64,000 bases of DNA from Klebsormidium nitens (Eukaryota; Streptophyta; Klebsormidiophyceae; Klebsormidiales; Klebsormidiaceae): contig DF237154.1 in assembly GCA_000708835.1 (NCBI GenBank), positions 1 through 64,000 of the forward strand, read 5' to 3'. A program made the translations under genes and the position numbers. Under the pieces are notes generated by a model. That model was not told where the DNA came from, did not search any database, and saw only the letters and a program-made list of their open reading frames with translations. Shown here piece after piece: positions 24,401 through 34,391 of the stretch (position 1 is its first letter; each line of letters starts with the position of its first letter).

Positions 24401-24984
24401 ATCGAGATACACGCCTCTCTCAAGGCCCTTAAGTGAGAAGAATTTTACGCTACTGGACAGCAATCTCCAAATATGGCATCCGGTGGCACGCGAACCCCGA
24501 ATTGACCCCACCCCGTCCTCGGCAGCGTCTTACTTCCCTCTTACCTCAACGGAGGGCTTTTCATCTTTTGATTCGATGCCACTTACTGAATAAGCAGACT
24601 AACTGCTTATTCTAGTGGTCAAATTCTCAGTAGCAAACCCAGACCCAGAGAGCACAAAACTTGCTTAATCCCAAAATTCTTTCCAAGAATAGAGCGGATT
24701 GAGTCCTGCCTCACGCCTTAGGAAAGATTGTATCTCCGCATGAAAGGTCCGCGTGCTGAAAAATACTTCTTCCCTCTTCTACCCGTCCTCTTTCAGGTCC
24801 GACCGTCTGCCAGGCCGCAAACGTGAAATGTGCCAGCTGTCTTACGCGCTGCAACTCCGATCAGAACTGCCCTTCCGGCTACAACTGCGCCGGCAATTGT
24901 GGCGGCACCCCTCTCCCGCAAGGATCCATTAACGGCACGTGCCTGCCCAATTGCGGCACCAGGCCGAATGCTAGCGGCTGTTAG
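21493..24984 (+). CDS. Secreted cysteine-module protein, copy 3
   Basis: Exons are 21493-21595, 22212-22382, 22658-22843, 23444-23674, 24055-24168 and 24797-24984, about 330 residues, all junctions phase 1. The ATG at 21,493 starts a signal peptide whose core is nearly identical to copy 2 (ILALLGAAQG). Modules A and B keep the CP...C...CxY..G...CP plan. The proline-rich linker is much longer than in the paralogues: 77 residues against 27 and 25, with imperfect VP-LPSPSPTNAST repeats and N-A-S sequons. Module C (CTNLGNG...CTCGAY) and the ten-cysteine tail (CASCLTRC...CLPNCGTRPNASGC) follow, then TAG. The counterpart of the small exon of copy 2 exists near 22,981-23,083, but its length is not a multiple of three, so it is probably skipped or uses other sites. 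A secreted wall-associated or defence role is inference. Confidence 0.8.
24205..24320. repeat. AACC/GGTT motif cluster in the last intron of copy 3
   Basis: Several variants of GCTAACCA.GCCTGGTTA and GGTTAG lie on both strands within about 115 bases. The cluster resembles 14,475-14,640. It falls inside an intron and just downstream of module C. Confidence 0.4.
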
Positions 24985-26479
24985 ATAAACGTGTGAGCCC
25001 GAGAGACAGTGAGATATGAGTACAGACTCTGCTTGGTTTGTGCAGACGACGAAAGCCACAAGGAATGGCTTCCATAATCAGAAGGACTTGGAATAACGGG
25101 GTCAAAGTGCTAGCTGGAATAACTAGGTGCGTCGTTCCCCTTTGAGATTCTAGTCGGGCTGTATCTGAACGTCGGGTTCAAACCGACTGTGATCGCTTCT
25201 AGGACCTTAATTTCGAAGTTCATCTTAACTTCAACGTCAGACTTCGAATGTACATTGGGAGCTTCTTGCGTTTCTTTAGTTGCCTGGTTCTTTGGCACTC
25301 GATGTGGAGACGTCACTCGCGTGGGTGCAGAGTGCAAAAGCGTCGGCTCTTTAAGTCATAATCACATGTGCACGATTTCAGTCCATCGCGGCTGCAAGAT
25401 CTCTGTGCATATGAACACACTTTGCATATAAATAGACTTATACGTATGTACATACACAAAGTATATATAAACACGTTTTATTTCAATTCCTGTGCACCGC
25501 GCTTAGGCCCGCGCGGGCCCAGGGTCAAGCATGATGACGTGTTAGCTCGTCGTCCGTTAAATTAGCGACTTGGGCTCTCGTCAGTGTCGTCATGCGCAAA
25601 CCGAATGCGTCAACGCCCAGTCGGCTGGCTGGGTCCTCGATTGTTTCACTAAAATTTAAAGCGCGCCAATAACGCGCCCAGTGTCGATCCTAGTCGGGGA
25701 GCATCTGCACTCCATCAACCTCATGAGTCCACCTTGGTCCGTCCACTTTTGGCTGTCAGAGTCGCTTTTCACAAAATTATCGACTGCATGCTCGCCTTTA
25801 GCTTCAACAAGAACGTCGGGCCTTTGTGCGAAGACGTCTGCGCAGATCAATGTTCGATTTTCACGCACAGAATCGCGAGCTAGTGCAAAGCAACTGCACA
25901 GGCGTGCACTATGAAACGTACATGTCGTGGAATCCAATCATAGCATGCGGGAACAATCCTAAGTTCGTGCAGTTTGACAATCCCATCCTGTGCCCAAGCA
26001 CAGAAACAATCTTCGTCACAGATAAAGGTACGGGTCATGCATGAACCTTTCAGTTCCAGACGACGCGGCAATGGCCGCCTGCACCGAACAGATCGCTTCA
26101 CTAACCCAACTAACTTCCACATACCACTACTGTACAACCTCAATACCGCGCTTACCCCAGCGCTGACCGTGAGTTCCTCATTGTCTCTTCTTATCACAAA
26201 CTTTTACCTAAAGCAGCGCAGTACATTTCCGAACGCGCAGCTAAAGGGTATCATCGATAGGGACGCCGTGTTTCAAGAACCTATCAGCAGCCGACACCGC
26301 AGTGGTGCTGCATTCGACAACGCCGCTACAAAGATCGCCAGGCAGGACGGGCGTGTCCTGATGGGGAGACGATATGGAACCTGCAAACAATGGCAGACGC
26401 TAATCATGTAAGAACCGAGTTTGGTTGATCACAAGATTCACACCTGAAAATTTTTAAGCTGCCGCCTTGAGAAAACGTT
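24985..26479. other. Intergenic between copy 3 and PTOX, nothing firm
   Basis: These are convergent gene ends. A plus frame at about 25,850-26,030 (including ACGNNPKFVQFDNPILCP) is followed by a GT and could be a stray exon, but nothing joins to it. No RNA gene is evident. Confidence 0.35.
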
Positions 26480-29400
26480 TCAAAACTCCCGCAGGAAGGA
26501 GGGCAGCAAATGCCAGCCGACGGCGGTAGCAAGACACGCGAAACCAAGGCACAGCCAGAACGCTGAAAAAAGGTTTGTCAAGCGTGTACGTTCATCTCTC
26601 AGGAGCTGTCGTTGGCCGACAATTGAGCGCACGGTGTCTGACGCTTTACTTCCTTTCCAATTCTGCGGCTGAAATCGATGGAGGACCTTTCATACCAACT
26701 GAGAGCGAGAGAACAAGTGTCGCCGGCGGAAGCGAGATTGACCGGCACCAATCCGAATTCTCGCCCAGCTACTTTCATCCTTCCAAAAATAAAGCGTTCC
26801 GTTCAGCGTTGAGGGCTGACCTTTACTCGCAGCTTGAGTCGACCGAAATTTGGAAGGGAAGAGGCCTGATCAGAGGCATGATAAAGAACGGACGAAGAGC
26901 GCCAACAGAACCACTGCAAAAAGCTACCATTGCCGAAGCAAAAACGCAGAGTGGCAGAAGCGAATCAACTCAATCTTTAAAAGCCCACCTGCGGTTTGGC
27001 AGGCCCGCATCGTTTTGCAGTGCTCTCCCTCGTCATCCCTCACGTTTACAAACACATCGTACAAGTTCTCTGCGGATACGGAGAACGGGCGTCAGCAAAG
27101 TTGGAAGAAACTTTGAGTCGAGTCGGGACATTGACTTTGCGCACAGGAGTGCTGAGGAGCAGACCATCAACGGATTTGGAAAGCTGGGAAAACGAGGCCA
27201 AATGTGTCTTGAAGCATCTCCTCAAGAGCTTTAATCTGGGGTCGGTAACGAGAGGGACGTTCGGTGTCAGGTACTCGCAGCGTCGCCTGTCTTTTTAACT
27301 TTTCCTCAAAAGTTAGTCAGCCGGCCAGAGCAGGCGAAGTTTGTACAACGTCCAACTGACAAGGACCGAAATATTAACAATTCAGAGAAGGTCGCTCTTA
27401 TAGACGAACACTCGAGTTCACCAGAAAAGTACATGATTGGCAGAACGCACCGGATTTGGCAAAAGCAAAAGTACAGAAAGTTCAGATATGACATTGTCGG
27501 GGTTCCGGCAACAACAGAGCCTTCCTTTCTGGTTCGCTCGTCTCGTCTGAATCAAGTCAGACGAAGGCGAATCTCAAGTCTTTGACAAAGACGGTTCACA
27601 AGCAGAGCAGGCTTATCGGGATTGGTCCAATGCACGCCTGCCAGGTTATAGAAACGGCCGCCTATGAATTCCTCCCGATTTATCAACTGACCAACCGGCG
27701 GCATGAGCGGCTTACCTATTTTGGGTCGCCGGACGCCCGGTGTGGCGGCCGTCTGAAACTCGTCTGCAGAGAAAGAGACCTGGTGAGACTCTGTGTCGAA
27801 CTGAAGAAAAACTAATAATGAGCCGAAATAATACTAAGGTAACCGCACTGGGACGGGTAAGGTTAACTTTGGTGGTTAAGGTGGGTGATCGTGCGGAGCA
27901 GGTACCTTTTTGGGTTAGGGTTTTTGGAGTGAGTCGGAATTTGATATTATCTTGGCTTTTTAAGCTCTTTCTTGAGATTCGTAAAAAGCTGTGACGCTCT
28001 CCCCCTGCACGTGGATCTAAAGGATGTAACGCCCTTCATTGCGAGAACCAGGGTCGCAGACCGGTGTCGGAACAGGAGGAATGCATATCGAGCAGCAGTC
28101 TAGACGTCCAGTGATTTCACTGTGATGCCTTAAATTGACAACCAACGCTTGCCCCCAGAAAAAAGGTCGATTAAGATTCCGGTCAGATCAATCACGATCC
28201 GGAACAGACCCGACGACATTCGAGACTGCGGCGTTGGCTTGTCTTTTAACAGTTCAACACCTCCAACTGGGTTTTCCTTTTAGAACGGGGGCTCGATGGT
28301 GGAACCACACTACGAGATGCCCTCAAGCTCGCTCTTTGGATCTCACTTGATGCAAACGTTCCAACCGTTGCTCGCGCACTCAAGAATCTGCCCAAACGGG
28401 CCCAAGCCCGTGACAGCACCGAAAATTGCTGCCACCCGAGAAATCGTCCGGCGAATCTTAGGCGGCGCCTCTGCGAAAACGCCGCCGAATTTTCCAGCGA
28501 GGGAGGCTGCTAAAGCCCTTTACAAGCACGCTCACCAAACATGTACAGGTCTCCCTCGGTGTAATACTTGACGGCGACCTCCGGGGCCGGCTTCGTCTTA
28601 AGCTTGTCGCCGAAAGTTGCCAGGAACGAGTCGTACGTGTGGTACGCGTGCGTCTCGACGCACTCCATCAAGTGATCTGCACGGTGGCAACAAGCTCGTC
28701 AGAAAGAAGTGCTCTAACGTGCGAATACTGGAAAGAAGCAGGTAAACAGGGATCAACGGTCACTTGGCTCAGAAGTGTGAGATACGAGCAGATAAAAAGA
28801 GGCACTTATCTGGTTGGCACACGCAAAGAAGTGACAAAACGATAAGTTTCGAGAGTGCCGGACATACACGGGCCGTGGGGGATGAGAGCGCTTTGGAATC
28901 GCCCAAACGCAGAATGAAAACGGAGAGTGCGAGACAAAGCGGCAACCCCGCGCGAGCACTCTTCCTATCGTGTCACCTACGACAGAAGCACGACATGATG
29001 GACCCTGAAAGCTCAGATAGGGTTTCGTGACTCACACGCCATTCTCGGGCTGACCAGGTAGATGATGCAACACAGGAGGTAGTAGACGACTGCCACGTGT
29101 TGCGCCAGAAAGCGGTCGATCCACCGCCGGTCGCCTCCCAGCGACTCCATAATGAGCAGGTGATGCAGCTCGTTCCACGATTCAGCAAAGTGAACCTGCG
29201 GTGAAATAACAACGGGTTTTGAGTTGAGCGGCGGAGAGAAAGCACAAACAATCCGGTTTTACTTGCGCAGGAAATGAGATTCTGGAAGTCTGACGCCTCT
29301 GCTGAACACACGTGGTAAACGAGAGATCCGAAGGGAAGAAAAGCGAAGGGAGTGCCCGGAAGCGAACGACGCTTGCAGTAAAGCCGGAAGTGAAGGAGGT

Positions 29401-32053
29401 CCTTCTCTGCGTTTTCACTTTCAAACAGGCTCTGGAACGTGCAAATCGACGCCGATCACTTGCTGGGCTCACAATCGGCGTCACCTCCCTGGGGCAGTGG
29501 AGAAGTTTTCAGCTTGAAGAAGTAGGTAATGTATGCTGTGTACCGGCTTTCACTGGTCCATTCAGTAATTACCCCCACAAAGCCTATCTCAAACTAAGCG
29601 CAGCCGATGGCATAAGGTAGAACGCTACGTCACATGTAAAGCATTCCATTGAGAAGGCCCCGTTGGCAAGATGCCACGAAGAGACATTTGACCGACAACC
29701 TGCCGCTTCTGCCCTTATGCGAGCTCCGCGAGCTTCACAATCCGGAGCAACAGGTTGAATCCGGCAACTGCATTCTGAATCGTAGTGCCTCCAGTATATC
29801 AAGTCCAAGGCTCGTAGTGGTCCATGACTCCTGGGTCACAAAAGGTTGGCTTCGGCAGTTGCGTCCTAACACGACGTCTTTCAGCACATCAATAACAAAG
29901 CCCAAACTTGCCCTTGAGTTTCGGGGCGCAGCTGGTGCAGTGCGTGCTCACCTTGATGTAGTCTGCTCGCCGCCACCACCCAAAGCTCTCATACATATGT
30001 AAAACCGAAACATAAGCTGCAAACGGAGAGAAACAATTTGTCATTCTTGGGAATACACCCCATTTCCCACGCCATAAAAATGACCGCAGCCTTGCATTGA
30101 ACTTGATACGCAGAGCACTGCGTTGCGCTTCTGTCCGACCTGAAATCAAAGCCTCCCAAAGTGAGAAGGACCAAACACGCCCCGACTTCAGCAGCATAGA
30201 GCCTTGCGCCACTACGTTCATGCCGCTCTTTTGTCTGGGCTAGCTTCAAACGGGTGAGCGGCTTCAAAGCCGCAAAGTACTCGTTTCAAGGCTTCTCGAT
30301 GACGTCCATAGACTCCTCGCAAACTGCGGCCAATCCTCCGACCAGCCGCATGAACCATAGCTGAGATCGACGGGGATTGCCTACAGCTTTGCCTGGCAGC
30401 CTTCTGTAAGCTTCCAGCGATTGTGTGGCGGTTTCAGAAGTTCACTCCAGTTGACTGCTTCAAGTCGAAATTCCGAGCCACTCGAAGTTGAAGGGCCATT
30501 CAGTCTTTCATGTACGCCTGAGAGGGCTTGAGATAGCAGCGGTATCCAAGAGAGTAGTGAGATAGACGAACTTACAAAAATAAGGAACCCGAGCGATTGT
30601 TTCCAGGACGTAAAAGCGTGCGTAGTGCCTGTCCGCGTAGAACGCATCCAGAAGAATGACGACGAAATCCTGCAAGCAAGCGGAACCTGGTGAGCTGTAT
30701 CAAAGAAATGGACCGACATCACCAGTCAACAAGCTTGTTGACGGTCATAAGACGAGTTTTTTTCTCAAATGTTGAACATTTTTTCAATTGAAGCTGCTTC
30801 AAGCCTGGAAGAAAATCTTGCAACGGGAGGCGAACGACCCAACCGTACAGATGCTGCTGAAAAATCCAGTGTCCCCGTGAAACTGTCGTAGCACATGAAG
30901 CGTACCGGTTTTCGTGCAGCCTCTTAAAATCCTTTCATTAGCTCAGACCGGGACGATCTTCCTGCCCTCCCCCACTCACATTTCCATAACAACTAGGTTG
31001 GCGCGTAACAAGCCCTTTCCTTGGAGTGATCAGCACCTCGCTTCTGGTTTGCCATCAAATCGTCCTGCAAGCAATCAAGGCAAGTGACCAACTCACCGTT
31101 AGCGCGTGGTTTATTCTTCTCTCCACCCCAATCAACCCCGCCTCCCACCCGGTTGCAGAGTCCTCTGGAGGAGGCAAGTAGTCTTTACTCTTTGCTGGCG
31201 GAGCCGACACGGCCTTCATTGACCATCTGCATGAAGCAGACATGAATCTTTCTAGTTTGAAAAGAAGGACAATGTACGACAGCCTTCTTTTGAAGGCGCC
31301 CCACACGCCTTGCAACTTCACATGAAAACACTGGCTTCTGTACAGATCCTCAAGCACCATAAAAAGCGGGCGTATAAGGACGCTTTCCCGCCCAAGGATT
31401 GACGGCCAACCTTTGCCCTGGTACCAATTCAACTCCATGTGGCCGTCAGGAACGGAGTAAAACCCAGTTGTACAGTGAACAACTCATGTCAGCTCAAGCC
31501 ACAGAGACCCCTTCGTTGTTTGTTTCACTGGCGCTAGAAGGCCACTCTCAATGTTTCCGCCCCCTTGGAACACAAACAGCAACTGTTCACAAGTTCCAAA
31601 TGTGACTGGCCACTTTGGATGCAGAATCTTTGGAAGGCCTTGAAACAAGTTCCAAATTCACTAATCACTTTGGATGTGTCAAACTTGGAAAGCCATATAG
31701 TTGCAGCTTCGGTAGACCAATGTAATCAATCCAAGACGAAGCAACTTCCATTCAATGGATGCGACAGACACGTTCACTTGATTAGCGAAGGAAAGTAACA
31801 AGTACTAATCTGCGGGAACGTAGATGCTCCTAACATCATCTACTGAGTAAGCTGGAGTGTTCACTACGGACCTGCTGTTTCCACAGACAGGGTCGAAGGA
31901 CGGAACAATGCCAGGCACTTTCGAAAGGCCAACTTTCCGCCCCAAAACGCCCTTCCTCAGGTTCTGCTCTTGGCGTTTTGCAGAACCCTGGCACACACGC
32001 CTGCTAGAGGACAGCGGCGAGTCAGAACATGTTGTGCTCTGAATTGTGTCCAT
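26480..32053 (-). CDS. PTOX: Plastid terminal oxidase (alternative-oxidase family)
   Basis: Minus-strand exons are 31872-32053, 31097-31226, 30576-30669, 29952-30016, 29036-29195, 28536-28676, 27716-27763, 26989-27069 and 26480-26562. Lengths total 984 bases (327 residues) with every junction in phase. The enzyme is the plastoquinol:oxygen oxidase of thylakoids, with a di-iron centre held by Glu/His. Family hallmarks are visible: ARFYVLETIARVPYF, SVLHMYESFGWWRRADY, VHFAESWNELHHLLIMESLG, PAPEVAVKYYTEGDLYMF and NVRDDEGEHCKTM. These include the expected iron-ligand Glu and His residues in the LET, ESWNELHH and DDEGEH segments. The N-terminal ~60 residues are Ser/Arg-rich, fitting a plastid transit peptide. 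The start is the ATG at 32,053. The first donor (GTCCGT) is weak, and the first and last exons are less certain than the core. The last exon encodes an unusual hydrophobic tail. Confidence 0.88.
27801..27976 (-). mobile_element. MITE-like element in a PTOX intron
   Basis: This is the second copy of the element at 17,095-17,273, in opposite orientation. The ends are inverted repeats: CTGAAGAAAAACTAATAATG on the left, and the complement of CTCAAGAAAGAGCTTAAAAA on the right. It lies in the PTOX intron between the exons at 28,536-28,676 and 27,716-27,763, without touching their splice sites. It has no coding capacity. Confidence 0.7.
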
Positions 32054-34391
32054 GATCTGAGACGTCAGCAATTGTGCCAGTTGTAATACGGAGGTTCTCA
32101 ACCCAGAACAGAATGTTTTCAAGATTGAATCAGATCAGATTGTCACTTGCCCGACACTCAACTGTGCTTACTAAACAGGTCACATCCTGAATGTGTCCAC
32201 TTTCAAAAAGGATTTGCATTTACAGCACACGAATCCAAAGCTGCATAGATCCTGGATGCATAGCGACCACGACTGGAGTGCTCCGTTGAGCATTTCTGCC
32301 AAAGATGAAAAGCAGATTAGGTTTCATAACAATCACTCTTGTTTTGACTTCCCCACTTTGCATCAGAATTCGGATGAAGTGGCAATCACAAATAGACAAC
32401 AGCTAGTATAAGTACTTTGCAACAAAAGACAAAACTGCAGGCTCAAGCCCAGGGTCCCCGAAAAGCCCAGGGCAAAGATCCACCTACAAACCTCAGAGCG
32501 ACAGGGGCAAACCCTAAAAGATTGTTAGTGTAAAAGTAAGTGCATGCGGCAGTTTACGATAAGAGAATGTGCTGACAGTGGCTGGCAGATGAAACGCTCA
32601 ATCAACACCCACCTTGCTTGAAAGACGGGTTGCCCACTGGCCCCTGCTGCCCTTGAGGATCCTGCGGACTCATCTTGCCGATATGGCAAGACAGTTCTGC
32701 TTTGCAACTCTACTGAGAGAGCCATCTCGGGTTCCTCTACCCGGCTCCAACGCTGCGGTAAGCTTGCTCTTGAAAGCAGGTGTGATTGCACCCAGCTAAA
32801 TTCAGACGCTAAACCCTCTTAAACTGCAAGAATTCTCTGCGATTGAGTCTCTGATCCAGATTAGCTCATCAAAGGACAGCGTCGATTGCCCGCGCTAAAC
32901 GGCTTACTCGATTCTACAAGAACTCTTGACTCAATTGTGAGGCCCAGCTGAGTCAGAAAACCGGAAAGCTTGGCCGCTGTAGTGCCGCTTACTCCGAGAA
33001 GGCAGCAACTGGAACAAGAAAGGTTGAAAATGGGCGTCTTCACTGGACTATTAGTTATACAAAGAGACAAGAAGCTCAGAATTCTAGAGAAGCTAGCCGG
33101 AAACCAGCACACTGCACAGTACCTATTATACCTCCAGTGGACCATAGTTGGCAGCCGCCCACGTCTACTGTTGCTGGGGTCAGTTCCCGGCAACTTTAAC
33201 GGCACCCTTGATTGCTTTCTGACTGCCTTTATCGCAAGCCGTTACCGGTACAATCTTAACGCGCAGCAATAAACGGCAATGTGTCTTTGATATTTTTCCC
33301 ACGTGGCCTCTGAAATAGTTCCGGGCCGCCACTTCAAGTTCCGGCAGGGGCATGGAGATCGGAACGGACAGGAAGACCGGAACTTCTAAGGGATCACTAT
33401 ACTACGGCGATTCGGTACGTCAGCAAGTCGCTTCGGGACTAGCTTCTGAGCATCTCATCAGACGTCCGCATGCACGATCGTTTTTCAAGCTGCTGACGGC
33501 ATTTGATCTGGCAGACTCGCATGCCGCCGTCGCCAAGATTACTTTTGTGGGCCCGATTGCGCCAGCGTACCAGTGCACTGCCGACGGCCGGTCTGGTGCG
33601 CTGCTCTTATTGGCTTAATGCCAGCTTCTATGAAAGGCACCCGTAGGATTCCCGGGTTGGTTCTGATTCGTCACCACAGTCTGGAGGTGCCTCGCAACGC
33701 GGAAGGGTGACACCGTTTCTCTAAACCCAGCAAGGAATTAGCGCATTCCATGCACTGGACTTTGCCGCCCGGCCGCGGGCGCGAGAGCTGTTGTTTCAGC
33801 CACGAATCACGAGGGGCGGCTGTTTTCAGCGGAACTGGTGAACGGTTTGCCAACGAGCTTAAGTGCATGCAGGGGTTCACACCCTTCGGAGCCCGTTTGA
33901 GAGAGGGTCTGCAAAGATTGCACGATTTCTGACCCCTTCCGTGCTTCACCGGAGGTAAGCACCGAGCAGCCCTTTCTAACGCACGAAGAACGAACGTGGG
34001 CTAATTTTTATTGAAGGCTTGGAGATACGTACAGGATTGGGTTTGATGAATTCTCTTCGAAGCAGCCCTTTTAAAGGCACGAAGAGCGCACGTGGGCTAT
34101 TGTTTATTGAGAGCTTGGAGATAGAAGGGAGATAGAGGATTGGGTTTGCTGAAATTGTCTTCGAGATTCTGCTCGCACTGGCATAACAACAAGGGTACGT
34201 GTCAGTCGCTGAACAAGTTGTTTGTAACGATAGCTTTCCTTGGCTCACTTTCACGATGGAAATCAGACACCTTACTTCTTTTCGTGTAGGATTTGGCTTG
34301 TATCCGACTTTTCAAAAGCCCTTGTCATCTTTGTTTCAGGACACACTTTGTTCAGATTGTGGCCCCATTCTCTGGACAGGTTTGAGCCAGG
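32054..34391. other. Divergent intergenic region between PTOX and COX6A-like gene
   Basis: Two adjoining similar stretches at about 33,980-34,040 and 34,060-34,130 (GCACGAAGA.CG...ACGTGGGCTA followed by TATTGA..GCTTGGAGAT) form a short imperfect tandem duplication of about 90 bases. A minus frame near 32,613-32,725 looks transit-peptide-like but its phase does not fit PTOX. No further gene is supported. Confidence 0.4.

Noticed and set aside
25120-25200. T-loop-like GGGTTCAAACCGAC
   Set aside because: No matching A box or cloverleaf precedes it; it is an isolated palindrome.
25110-25830. Possible repeat pair (segments near 25,130 and 25,670 share GAT.CTAGTCGGG and TTCAAC..GAACGTC-like strings)
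   Set aside because: The similarity is short and scattered; it cannot be told from chance by eye.
28280-28505. Plus-strand open stretch (LRDALKLALWISLDANVPTVARAL)
   Set aside because: It lies within a PTOX intron, has no ATG or splice sites in frame, and shows no family motif.
32613-32725. Transit-peptide-like exon upstream of PTOX
   Set aside because: Its donor leaves phase 2 whereas the next PTOX exon needs phase 0; the ATG at 32,053 gives a complete in-frame start.
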